A program made the translations under genes and the position numbers. A DNA stretch of 64,000 nucleotides, from the NCBI GenBank assembly GCA_020746105.1, contig CM036617.1:39833898-39897897 (forward strand), given 5' to 3'. Below are positions 35,501 to 47,600 of the stretch, in pieces. Under the pieces are notes generated by a model. The model made no database searches. It was not told where the DNA came from and saw only the letters and a list, made by a program, of their open reading frames with translations. The stretch comes from Trogon surrucura. Taxonomy: Eukaryota; Chordata; Aves; Trogoniformes; Trogonidae. The first letter of the stretch is position 1; each line of letters starts with the position of its first letter.

Positions 35501-38500
35501 CCATAGTTTTATTCAGCATATTTATTTATGTATTTTAAATAGTGCATGGTTGGTGACACCTATGAAATATTTTTGTATTGAAATTAAGTAGTTTTGAGTT
35601 TTGGTTGGCAAAAGAAACCTGCTGACTGTAAGAGATAACAGAAATAGTAGAAAAAATTGCTGTCAACTAGCTGCCTTTGCTTGCACTTGGATTATTTTTG
35701 CTACTGAACACAAAAGATTTTTCCATTAATCTTCTTATTTTTCTTTTGTTATGAGGAACAATTCATCCATCTTTGCCAGCTTAAATAAGTAAACATGAGT
35801 ATTACCAGGGAGAAAAAAAACAATACTGAGAGCTCTGATTGTAGTATTAAGGAATAATGGACAAAATGCTGAGAAACAGACATGTTTCTGATATTGTCTC
35901 TCTTCAGTTCTGCAGCACTGGACAAACTGGAGCTTACATCTGCTCATGGTCCAAAGGCACAAAAGCGTTTTGCAGAGAGCTACGTCTTTGAAAGACTTAA
36001 GCAATGATCAACTTTTAAATAATTATTTGTCTGTTATTAAGTGGGGTAGGTGATGAGAAACATAGCGATGGTTTTGGTTAGAGAGTGTTGGAAATTCCGT
36101 GTATTTAAAGAGTAATAAAAAATAGCATTGTTTCTTTTAGTCCTTGAATTCTGTGAATACAATGGCAGAATGTTCTGGGGGTTTTATGTGGCTTCTTTAT
36201 TATCATCATCCTTCTCAGCTTGTATTTATTTTGTTTCAACAGAAATTGAACTCGGGTTCCAGTTTCTCAGTGTTACTATGTTTTAGAAAGAGTGAAACTG
36301 ATACTTTTGTAACTTGACAAAGCTCCTGAGTAACTGAAATTTACTCCACAACATGAAGTGTGTACAAATGTGTCATTAATTTCCTTCTTATTTTTTAATC
36401 TTTCAGCCAGTATGAGGTAGAATGTGCCGCGGGGGTTGCTATCTTAAAGATATGATTGCATAAAGTTGCATAAAAGTATAATTCAAGTTAGAACGATAAT
36501 CCCGATCATTGCCACTGCTGTGGGAAGGACCTCTGTCACTGAGTTTAATCACATTATTAAATGAGATAGACTCCACAGGAGAGAGCTACAGGAAACCACA
36601 AAACGAGTAAAATACCTTGAGCGATGGTTTCAAACTGAAAATTGCTGGTTGTCATGTTAAACCTACCCAGCAGATGACAAAAGCCTTGTCATTAATTTTG
36701 AATTTTTTTCTTTTTCTGATGTTTTTTTTTCCCAGACCCCACGTACCTAAATGTCTGGTTACAATGATGATGACTGGGCTGATGCATCTTGCTGTTTGAC
36801 AGAGTAGCGTACCAAATATTCTTCTTAAATTCCAAATTATTACTGCTTTGTTACTGCCTTGTAGGAAGTGTCACTCCTCTTGGAACGTTAGCTAATGGTT
36901 TCTTGGAAGTGAGGGAAGAAGAAGCGGAAACAGGGAACAGTGGCTGCAATACACAGTCTGTGAATTACATCCCTCATTGTTTGGCTTTTTCTATTCAAGA
37001 AGCTTTAGATTTTTGGTGGTAAGGCCAGATCAGCACAAAATGATGGAGAACCTGCAAGGGTTGCACTTGCATGTGAAACAATTGGTTAACATGTCCTGCT
37101 CCTTCCAGGCTGTGATGTGGTCCCCTGGGAAGCTTTTAGCACAATAACCGCATCTTTGTAGAAGACATCGGTTGACTTAGACATCAGTTTACTTAGATTA
37201 GGAGTTGGCCCAGCAAGTGTATTTTTAGATTGTCTCGAGGTTAGAATAGAATTTCAGGTGTTTTCTGAGCAGCTTTTGTATGTCACAGCAAATAGACATA
37301 GAATAAAGATGCTTGACTGTTTTGAATTTCTTTAGTCTCTTTCCATCCTACCTAACATTTAGTTTTATTTATATTTTCCCATACTATTTAAAAAAATACT
37401 TTAAAATCAACTTGTTACTTATATATCATGATCACATTGCATTGGGTAGAAATAATATTGATCATCCAAGAGTCCTACTTCTGCAACTGATATATTAGAA
37501 ATTTGTTGTTGTTAAATAGATCTGCAACAGATGACTTTTTCTATTAACATAATGCTAATATTTCTCTTGCTTGAAAAAAGAAATAATAGGAATTTTTCCT
37601 AACTACTTACTTCTGGGTGGAGCTATTCATGCCAGTGTTTAAATGTGCTGCTATTTTTGCTCAGAAGTTACGCTGTTTTAAATCTCCATGCTTCTTTGTG
37701 GAGTGGTGGGTTATGAATCTAAATGAAACTTCTGCAAATCCTGTTTTACAGGTAATTCTTGGGAAGTAGATGAATGGCATTTGAGTTCTGAATTATTTCG
37801 TTCCGGATTTTGACGATTAATACTGCTTTTCTAAAGACAGAAGATAAATACTGTCTCCTGTAACAATGTTTGTAACTTTTTCTTGGAAAGCAGGTCAAAG
37901 AGGTGGAAGAAGGTTATGCAGCTGTATGACAGAGCCAGGTTGTTCAGAGATCTATTATATCCAGTGTCTAGTGAAACTAGCTATTTTCATTAAGGTGCCT
38001 AGACAATAGCTAAGATTACTTATTACCTGGCATAAAATTGAATAGAAATTTCACTAAACTTTTTCAAGTTATAGAAGAATATATGTTTCAGTTTTTCCTT
38101 AAGGATTTTAAGTATTATAACTGCTCTGCATGCTTGGGGAGATAAGTCCTGCAGTTGTACAGAGTCTGTATGTACTAGATGCTGTCGGAGGTGATTACCT
38201 AACAGTTGAGAAAATGCATCTTCGTTCAGAAAAAGGTCAAAGGATGTGTTTCAGGTTGCATTTGTAAAGGAGAGATAAAGATGGACTTTTGAACTCGAAG
38301 GATTTTGTCTAAGAAAATATAAAATTTTAAATGCTACAAGAAGTAAAAAGTCATCTTTTCATTTTTTTTTAAAAAAATTAATATTAAGGAAATGGTGCTT
38401 TCTAAGTAATACATATTTACATATTCATGCATTAAAAACATTCTTGGTTTTGAAGCCATGAGTTTTGCAATAAGAAATTTTTATCAAGATTATGATCATG

Positions 38501-38667
38501 GTAGGTCACCCCATATGCTTATGTCACTGAAAAAACCCTAGGTCATTTTAGTCAAATCTTTCTGACTTTTAAAAGTCAGGGCAGGCAGAGAAGGTATACA
38601 TAAAAATAAAACTAGGTTCTTATTAGTCAATTTAGTAAAATTGATAGATTTTCTGTGAGCTATTAGT

Positions 38668-39182
38668 AATCATAGAATCACAGGATGTCAGAGATTGGAA
38701 GGTACCTCGAAAGATCATCTAGTCCACCCCCCCGCCAGAGCTGGATCACCTCCAGTAGGTCACACAGGAAGGTGTCCAGACGGGTTTTGAATGTCTCCAG
38801 AGAAGGAGACTCCACAACCTCCCTGGGCAGCCTGTTCCAGTGCTCTCTCACCCTCACAGTGAAAAAGATTTTCCTCATATTTTTATGGAACCTCCTATGT
38901 ACCTCCTATGCTTGTACCCATTGCCCCTTGTCCTGTCAGTGGACGCTGCTGAAAAGAGCCTGGCTCTGTCCTCCTGACACTCCCCCTTGACATATTTATA
39001 AACATGAATGAGGTCACCCCTCAGCCTCCTCTTCTCCAAGCTAAAGAGACCCAGCTCCTTCAGCCGTTCCTCATAAGGGAGATGTTCCACTCCCTTCATC
39101 ATCTTTGTGGCTCTGCGCTGGACTCTCTCAAGCAGTTCCCTGTCTCTCTTGAGCTGAGGGGCCCAGAACTGGACACAGTTGA
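38668..39182 (-). mobile_element. CR1 LINE 3' fragment, minus orientation
   Basis: The plus strand begins with the complement of the CR1 terminus (AATCATAGAATCACAGGATG). The minus strand encodes typical CR1 C-terminal RT sequence ([40 protein letters not shown]). It is truncated at its 5' end near 39182. Confidence 0.9.
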
Positions 39183-39346
39183 TGCTTGATTTATTTAAGG
39201 ATAAAAAAAGCTAAAATTTACATTTTAATTTTACCTTACTGTGTAGCAGTAATCAGGAAAATTGGTAAATTTGTTGTCAGGTATTGGTGTTCATTTTGGT
39301 AACGTGGTAACATGTAAACTGAAGTCCTCGTTTTTTCCTTACCTTA

Positions 39347-39436
39347 GGAAAGTGGTGGACCTGTCAGTGCTAGGTTAATGATTGGACTCGATGATCTTAA
39401 AGGTCTTCTCCAACCTAAATGATTCATGATTCTGTG
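39347..39436 (+). mobile_element. CR1 3' tail fragment, plus orientation
   Basis: About 90 bp of the CR1 tail, including ATTGGACTCGATGATCTTAA and AGGTCTTCTCCAACC, ending ATGATTCATGATTCTGTG. Its terminus points away from the minus copy to the left, so the two form an inverted pair. Confidence 0.85.
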
Positions 39437-40125
39437 CTAGGAAGGTTCCTAGGGCCATACAGCAGAGAACCTGAGTGCGTAGTCCCTCCAGGGCCGTGCA
39501 TGCCCACCAGACTCATGCAGCTGTAACCAGCTGCTATGGATGCATGCAGGAAAGAGAATGAAATCTTTGCAGGCACTCACATAACATGAAACTGCTTAGA
39601 TGAGCATGAATCACTCTTAACAGGTTTATGCTTTCGTTTTTCGCCACCCTCAAAGTCTGCTAACAGATCTCGTATCCAGCCCCCCACATGCACGCACTCA
39701 CATGGATCTCTCCTGGCCCCGAGACTTTTGACCTGTGGTACCCACCTCAGGTGCCTCTTGTCCAACTTGCTGGTTAGTGCAGCCTGAAGTTTTCAGCAGG
39801 GTTACATGAATGTGACACAGAAGATTTTTAGAAATAGAATTTATTAAGTGGATGAGACAGACTGAGATGATCACGTGCAGGAGTTGGCTCAGCAAATGTA
39901 TTGACCACGAGCGCGGTTACTTGCAAGTGTCCTGTTTAATCTCGTTCCTTCTTAATTCTCTTATGTTTATTCTTCTGGGATTCATCTTGATCTTCCCCTT
40001 CTTTTGGCTCTTCACCTAAATATCCCATAAAAAAATCCCATGTTTACCTTAAAAAAAAAAAAAGAAAAAGAATTCCATAAAAGCTTTCACGGAGCCCCAC
40101 AATTCCCCTCCTCCCCAGAATCACA
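39437..40125 (-). mobile_element. Possible LTR-retroelement block (LTR plus leader), minus orientation
   Basis: This block is richer in GC than the intron around it and, on the minus strand, resembles an LTR. It begins TGTGATTCTGGGGAGGAGGG at 40125, has a TATA-like TTTTATGG at about 40025-40032, an AATAAA (complement at 39840-39845), and could end ..TACCACA at 39734 (about 392 bp). The rest (39733 to about 39437) might be adjoining leader sequence. No clear tRNA primer site, second LTR or coding region was seen. It could instead be an unrelated old repeat. Confidence 0.4.
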
Positions 40126-40795
40126 TAGCAAGCTTGCTCTTTCTCTTGAGATCCATAATAATCTTGTTTTTCTTCTCACCAGTTAGAGTTCTGGTTGAAT
40201 CTCTTGAAGGTAGTGCTTGAGCAGTTCCTATTACGGCTCATTGTTCAGAGTCTCTGGAGTTCTGGGCTTTGTTATTATTCCTGTTATCTGTGGTTTGACA
40301 GCTGAGTTCATTTAATCACTTCTATTTCTTAGCTTTGTCTTACATGCTGAATAGCTGTTAATAAGTTATTTTTACAGAAAGTTTCAATTCAGATATAAAA
40401 GTATGCCTTTTATTCTCCTCATTTTCCTCCCTCTTCGTTTCTCCATGTTGGAATTCAATTTTCATATCTTAAATGACTGTTAATCAAGTGAGTTATTGAT
40501 GTCTGTGGGAAGAAATGAGTAGCCTCCTGGAAATTTATACCTGGCTTTTCTCTTACTTAGTCAGTCATTTGATTTTAAGTAGAGTCCAGAGGACTGTATG
40601 CTTTGCAAAGACTAGGAATTACAATTCAAATATCTCTGCTGAAATTTTCTGTGTACCATTCCGTTTCTGTATCACAAAGGTAAATACTGCATACTTTTCT
40701 AAATAATACTGTTGCTTTTTAGGGTCTGAAACAATATTTCTAAAATACGCTTGTGTGAAATATGTTAGTAATGGAAGTAATTTTTCTTTTTGTAG

Positions 40796-41634
40796 AACCA
40801 AAATTGCAATTTCAGCCACCGCATCAAGTACAGCACAAAGTTATGAATGCAGAACAGAATGGCATCAAAGAGAATCATTCAAGACACGTTTCTCGCAATG
40901 ACATGAGACAACCAAGGAATGAGAAACCCCCTCGTTTTCAAAGGGATGTTCAGAATTCAAGGCAGGCTTTGGAAAGTGGTGGTTTACCAAGAAACAGAGG
41001 TCCTGAAAGGCACAGCTCTTTAGAACATTGGACAGAGGAAAAAAATAAAAGCGACAGACATTTTCCTAGAAATGATAGGCCAAAGGATTTGGGTTATCCC
41101 ATACCCACTCACCAGAGTGATATTACTTTCAAAAAAAGGGATAACAACATGCAAAACAGAATAGGAAAAGGGGTGTCTTTCACAGAATTCAAGGAGAACT
41201 CTGCTGCTCAAGATACTCCAGACAACAATAACCAGAAACGTGGGAAAAGGGAAAACCAAATACACAACTCTGAAAGTTTCTGTGATAGGAAGGCACGAAC
41301 AATAAATAGCGAAGCTTTCATGGTAAAAAATGAGCAACGTTTTGGTGTTAATAACGATTACCAAAATCTTGGCAGAACTGATAATTTTAATGCTGTACCA
41401 AATGGAGATACTGAGCATCATCAGAAGGGAAGACGAGTAGGACCTATTAAATCATCAGGACCCGCTACAATCCCATCTTTTGATGATAAAATGTTGTATT
41501 ACAACACCGGTCCCAAAAGGAGATCTGGGCCCATCAAACCGGAGAAAATATTAGAATCATCGATTCACGTGGAGTACGGCAAAAGTTGGAGACCAGGGGA
41601 TGAATGTTTTGCTCTTTATTGGGAAGACAACAAG
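40796..41634 (+). CDS. TDRD3: TDRD3 coding exon 11 (disordered linker and first half of Tudor)
   Basis: An 839-base exon after TTTGTAG and before GTATGC. Its first two bases complete Glu 367, and it then encodes residues 368-646. Most of it is polar, rich in Asn, Arg, Lys and Gln, and predicted disordered, with conserved islands [22 protein letters not shown] (a basic, NLS-like stretch) and [19 protein letters not shown]. The last 20 residues, [20 protein letters not shown] (627-646), open the Tudor domain, including cage residue Tyr 641. Such a long linker exon is typical of the gene. The start at 40796 is fixed by the phase of exon 10; the upstream ATG at 40762 lies in the intron. Confidence 0.97.
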
Positions 41635-41801
41635 GTATGCCATTGCCAAATGGGAAGCACCTCAGATGATACCTTCAATGTTTTCTTACTCATGTGTGGG
41701 AGATCTAGCACACTAGCACAGAGAAATGGGCTTTATTCATAGGTGTATAATGTGCTGCTTGGCTAGCTTCTTACTCTCTGCTCATTTATGAGGTACATGA
41801 G

Positions 41802-42384
41802 TGTGTTGGTTTGGTCCTCAGTGGAGGCCAGGAGCTCACCAAAGCTGCTCTATCACTCCTCTTTTTTAGATGGACAGGGGAGAGGGAAGATATAACGAGA
41901 GGCCTATGGGTTAAGATACAAGCAGTTTAATGTAGCAAAAGCAAAGACCGCGTGCGGAAGCAAAGCCAAACAAAGATTATTCTCTGCTTCCCATCAGCGG
42001 GCGATGTCCGGCCGCTTTCCTGGGAAGCAGAGCTCCAGTGCGCGTAGCAGTTGCTCCGGAGGACAAACACAAACGGCGAATGCCCCCCCACTTCCCTCTG
42101 CCTTCTCACTTTTATATCTGAGCTGATGGCATATGTTATGGAATACCCCTTTGGTCAGTCTGGGTCAGCTGGCCCAGCTGTGTCCCCTCCCAAGATGTTG
42201 CCCACTCCCAGCCCACTGTTGGGGGAACATTGGAAAACCACAGCCTTGGTGCTGTGTGAGCACTGCTCAGCAGTAGCCAAAACACTGGGGTGCTATCAAC
42301 ACCCTTCTAGCTACCGCTCCAAAAAACATTGCAGTGAGAGCTGCTGTGGGAAGATTGACTCCACTCTCAGCCTGACCTAATACA
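41802..42384 (-). mobile_element. Solo LTR of an endogenous retrovirus, minus orientation
   Basis: Read on the minus strand, the element runs from TGTATTAGGTC (at 42384) to ..CCAAACCAACACA (at 41802), about 583 bp with TG...CA ends. It shows LTR organisation: a U3 with GGGGTATTCCATAACATATG, a TATA box in GATATAAAAG (complement about 42109-42118) and an ATTAAA poly(A)-type signal (complement 41926-41931). It is much richer in GC and CpG than the surrounding intron. No retroviral coding sequence adjoins it and no matching target-site duplication was found, so it is a solo LTR, probably old. The family name is not assigned. Confidence 0.8.
42110..42117 (-). promoter_or_regulatory. TATA box of the minus-strand LTR
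   Basis: On the minus strand the LTR reads ATATAAAAG, placed after the U3 signature and about 180 bp upstream of the ATTAAA signal, as expected for an LTR promoter. Transcription would run leftward toward exon 11. Activity is not shown by sequence. Confidence 0.6.
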
Positions 42385-42654
42385 ATCCATTACCTTCACC
42401 ATGTGAAACTTGGAAGTGCTTAAATTACGTCGAAGGTGGTTGTTTCATTTAGGTGAAGTTTAGGGTGACTAAGCTCCCGACTGAAGCTTTTGATGTAAAT
42501 GCTGAAAATTTGAAGAGATGGATATGCATCTAGGTGCCTAGATTCTTCTCCAAGGGACAAGGAACAGCATGCTGAGCTGTCTACAATAGTCTGTAATGGT
42601 AGATCCTAGAATAAGTCAGTGTATAACCTTTACTAGAGCAAGGGAATACCAGAG

Positions 42655-43149
42655 TCTCTAGTGAGACACCATCTGGAATACTGTGTCCAGCTCTGGAACC
42701 CCCAACAGAAGAAGGACATTGAGCTGTTGGAGCGAGTCCAAAGGAGGGCTACCAAGATGGTCAGAAGGACAGGCTGAGAGAGTTAGGCTTGTTCAGCCTG
42801 GAAGAGAGACCTTATAACGGCCTTCCAGTACCTGAAGGGGGCCTGCAAGAAGGCTGGGGAGGGACTTTTTCAAGGGCCTGTAGAGATAGGACGAGGGGTA
42901 ATGGGTGGAACCTGGAAGAGCGTGAGTTTAGACTAGATATAAGGAAGAAGTTCTTTACTTTGAGAGTTGTGAGGCACTGGAACAGGTTGCCCGGGGAGGC
43001 TGTGGATGCTCCATCTCTGGAAGTGTCCTAGGCCAGGCTGGATGGAGCATTGAGCAACCTGATCTAGTGGGAGATGTCCCTACCTTGGCCAAGGGGTTGG
43101 AACCAGATGATCTTTGAGGTCCAACCTGAATCATTCCAGGATTCTATGA
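42655..43149 (+). mobile_element. CR1 LINE 3' fragment, plus orientation
   Basis: The fragment starts in the C-terminal RT region (ACCATCTGGAATACTGTGTC at 42669) and encodes FRLDIRKKFFTLRVVRHWNR and LPGEAVDAPSLEVS in one frame. It ends with a CR1 tail finishing in GGATTCTATGA. It is 5'-truncated and frame-broken. Confidence 0.9.
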
Positions 43150-44429
43150 AATGGGGCTGTTTAAAAAATCTTCTTCTTTTTTTTTTTTCAGTCATTACAG
43201 AAAGGAAATAGCAAAAGTTTTTTTTTATTATTATTATTATGACTAGTAGACTACTTGCTGAAGACTTTGTGGAGCAAATGAGTTATCCTGTGTGATAATT
43301 CTTTTTTACTGATCTTTAAAAGTTTAGTTACTTCCTCTTCAACTGTTTTTCCTATTCATAAGATTTCTTTTGTGGCAAGACACTTTCATCTTTTTTGTTG
43401 CTGAAAAAATTCTAGACTTTTTTTCTTTGATTTGTTATTTTGTTTTCAGGAGTTCTGTTACTCTTCTTGGGTAGTTTCCTGACATTTTGGCTCTTTCTGA
43501 AAATCTGAGAACTACCTTTAATGTTACTGTTCTTTGAATAGGTTTTATTCCCACCATTTTCTGCATCTGTTGTTTATTTAAGGTTTTTTTTTCCAGTTCG
43601 GGGTCTTTTTTACAGGAAATATGTAGAATTAAGGCATGCAGAATTTTTGGTAGTAGCAATGTCCAGTGAGTTGACTCTGAAAAAGGAATATATATATTGA
43701 GTGGATGGATTAGTGTGAAATATAATGGCATATTATGTAATTGTTTCCGATTTTGATAAACATTTGCATTACTGTGAGTTGAGTTTTTGAAATTCTACGA
43801 AGTGTGAAACTTGCAAAATAAGTAGACATGAGGTAATCCCAGGCTGTTACCTGAAATGTATTCACCACATTAGAAGGTCTGGCAGTTTTTTTGAGGGTTA
43901 TTGTTCTTTTGGTAGTTATAATCAATGCTGGTGCTCACATCTGTGCACAAATGTGATGATAAGATACAGTACTGAGGTGAACCATGTTAGGAGGTAGTGA
44001 TTTCTTTGTGTTCAATAAGATAAAAATTATTGAATATCTTCAAGAAAGCTGATATGTGTGTGCATTAATGCCAAAAAATCAAGTTTTGTGTTTAGAAAAA
44101 GGATTTTTTGAATTGGCAGGTTTATAATATTTTTATATATTTTGTTACATGTTACAGTAGTCACTTGTACATGTAACCCTTCTCCGTATGCAGCATTTGT
44201 GTTAATGATGCATTTGTTCTACTCTCAGAGAAAGGAAAACAAGTTTTTAAATGTTCAGTCTAATTTGGTAAGCTGCGTATTTTTCCAATAAGTTATTCTA
44301 AATTCTTTCCACTGTATTCTTACAGCAAATCTTATTCAAGTGATAACACTGGCTAATATATGTGTATACACACACGTACATATATTTATTAAAAGGAAGT
44401 TGTTAAGCTGTTTGTGGTATTTTAAATAG

Positions 44430-44609
<180 letters not shown>

Positions 44610-47600
44610 TAAAAAAAAAATACAAGCTGTCTAGTCTGTACAAAACATGTGACCCTTCAGAAATGAATGCCTACTCATGCAAAGACTGCCAACTGCATGT
44701 GTAAAAAATGTAGTTAAGCAAATACACAAGCATAGTCTCAACTCTTTGTTCTCTACATGAAACTTCATAGAAGTGTATTATCATGTGGTATTCTTCCTGT
44801 ATAATAAATTTCAGTTGTTTGAAAATGAATAGTTGACCCGTCAGCCAGATAGGTCTTGCTAAAAGTTGTTGCTTACTCCATTAAACAAAGTTTTCTGTTC
44901 TATTTCATATGCATTCTATGTTGTTCTGTGCAGGTTAGGAAACGGTCTTTTAAAATACGTTATTTTTGAAGGTTTTTTGCTATATGTCTATGTATGGCTA
45001 AAATAGACATCTGTGTCACTTCATTTTGTATCATGATTTTATTCCTGTTTCAGTGATTTCTTCTTTGCCAAATACTGTGGTTGGGGTGTGTGCCTCAGTC
45101 TGTTTTATGAGATTTGGAATGTATTATCCTCTTGGCAGTTGGAAATTGCAAAAACCTTCATTTGTGAATGTCGTGGAAGTAGAGATGCATTTTGATTTAG
45201 AAAGAAATACCAGGAGTGCACAATTATTTGCTGTTTACTCTTAGTGTAAAAAGCTGCACAAAAAAAGTATTCGTATTTGTATATTGATTCCTTAACGATG
45301 AGTTGACTGTGCTTATTTTTGTTTCTTACCTCTGGGTCATGTAGCCATGGTACTGATGTTGCATAGGATGTTGCAGAGGTTGAACAGTTGACCTCTGCTT
45401 GCTGCCAGTGGTCTTTTAACTCCTACTGTTGCCTGTTGAGATGACCTTTTACTTAGAGATATTTGAAGCAATTCCCAGCTGATGCATTACTGTTGCTATG
45501 AAAACATACCCTTTTTTTTTTTTTTCTTCTTCTTCCTTTTATCCCACTAGATGAGCTGTAAAGTGCTGGTTTCTTACTGTATGGTTGTACTTTGACCCTT
45601 GTTCTGGGTTAATAGACTTTTCGTCAGTTTTAGAGTCCTGAAGAGTGGCTTTTATTTTGCTTTAACCCTCTGAAAGTTAGTGCTCTCAATCTAAGAACTT
45701 GGCCTGGTTTAAGACTAAGCTGATAATATTCAAGCGGTGGTCATTCTTCCTGCCCCTTCTGCCTGTCTCTGACCACATGTTCTTCCTCTTCCCTCTCCTC
45801 CCACGTTGGATTGTTTGTCATGTAGCCACAGGATGAGTTGAATAAGGACCACTTTTTTGTTCCCCCAGGTTGGTTCAGTTTTTGTTTCACAGGTGAGTTT
45901 GTTAAAGCTGGCACAAGATAGTGATATGGTGTGCTGAGAGGGAATTAGGCTGCTCAAGTAGCACAGTCTTAACATCTTGCTGCATCCTCATCCAGTCCAC
46001 TGTTACTGGGGAGAAATAGGGATTTTCCAACAGGCTTTCACGCTATTCGGAAATGATAAATACCTTTCTGAAGGTTCTTTTTTTTTTTCTCAAGGGAACT
46101 TAAGTGAATAGCATAAATTCAAACAACTAAATTTAGATCATTAGAAGAGAAATGCCCACCAACATCTTGTCAGTAAATGGAATTTTTATGGTTTCTTACA
46201 GTGTGGGGTTTTACTGTTTTGTTGCTAGAAGGTCCTTGCAGCTCTAGGATTTTTTTTGCAGGAGAAAGTTGATTAGGATCTTGGTCTTTGCTTGTTTTGT
46301 GTTTGGATGCCAACTCTAGTTCTTATTATGCGTTTGCAGTTCTTAATCACTCGCTGGAGTCATGCTCTAATACTCAGGTTTTTCATTTCAGCTGAACACT
46401 GTTGGTCACTTTCTCTCAGTGTTCATATTAGTATTTAGATCTAGATAGCACACACAAATGCAAAACGAAGTTCGCATGCTGCTTAATACTTAATTCTTCG
46501 TTGTAAGATCTGAGTAACTTGGTGATATTTCCTCTTTACGAGAGGACAAAACAGAATTTAAACTGACTTCAGTAATTACTTTTCTTCCACTGATCAATGT
46601 TATCAGCAACAGTGAACTTGTTTTATTAGAAATGTTATGCTAAGTTTTATTTGAGTCTTTCCAGGTAACTTGCAGATAGCTAAGTCTTTCTTAGGTGTCT
46701 GTATTGAAGACTTGTTACTAATGTAGAAATATACTGTATGTGAGTTATGATATCCTAATATTGCCAGGTTTTCAGACTTCTTTTTGAAAGAGTTGTTGAT
46801 ACTAAGAAATGATTTAGTGAATTGATTTTTAAAGGCATGCATTTAGGCTGTGTGTTAGAATTGATTATTCTTTACTGTTTTCCCCAGTATACTTTTTGGT
46901 ACTCGTGGGCTGAATTTTGTTTTTCCCAACAAATACAAACTGGTAGAAGTATACCACTGAGAGGAAGAAAAAAAAAGGACAAAAGTTGCTCAACTAGTCG
47001 CTGAAAGAACAGCCAAAATATCACAGTGACCTTATTTTGCTGACATGAACTATTGTCTTAAGCACCTGGTCTACTTTTGGCAACCATAGTAATTGTAAAG
47101 AAATAGTAAATGAATGAAGATTCTTTACATTGTTAGAAGGTTTAATATAATTTCATTTTCCCTTCACCTGTTACTAGTTAACATTCTGCTCTTGTTAATG
47201 CATAATAAATAAGTTAAGAACTTGTTAATACAAGTTCTATGTTTTTGGTGGGTTTTGTTTGTAGTTTTAGAGTTTTGTTTGGTTGGGGTTTTTCTGTGTT
47301 TTTTTTTTTTCTCTTGACTTTAGATTGAATCTATCTGACATTCTTGATATGCACTGTGCTTTCCACTTTAATGGAAAAACTGTTAGTAGATGACCTTAAG
47401 ACTCCTTCATACTGATTGTGTACTGTCCATCACCCAGTTTGCCCTCAGTCCTTGAAAGTTTTCAGTCCTTCTGATACCTAACATGCTGCTATTTATCTTT
47501 CTGATGGCTAGAAGTATGGAAGATAAAGCTGAGTTTTACATAAGATAAATCAAAAAGCTAATGGGGATTTTTTTTAAATAGTCGATCACATACAACACTC

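Larger units (their letters stand above)
29980..40795 (+). other. Intron 10 of TDRD3
   Basis: A 10.8-kb intron. It contains a plus CR1 (32070-32590), a minus CR1 (38668-39182), a plus CR1 tail (39347-39436) and an LTR-like block (39437-40125). It also has a two-copy 20-bp duplication (30195-30234), a T12/A10 inverted run (31160-31181) and AT-rich short repeats at 33330-33376. About 32.6-38.6 kb is otherwise unique AT-rich DNA with nothing recognised. Confidence 0.8.

Noticed and set aside
40762..40795. ATG at 40762 as a start for the exon 11 frame
   Set aside because: It lies in the intron upstream of a good acceptor at 40793-40795, and the phase from exon 10 joins exactly at 40796.
42051..42380. 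A 109-codon plus-strand frame
   Set aside because: It is the antisense reading of the minus-strand LTR and not a host or retroviral gene.
41790..42395. Target-site duplication around the minus LTR
   Set aside because: The bases outside the two ends (ATGAG and ATCCA) do not match over the usual 4-6 bp, so none is claimed.
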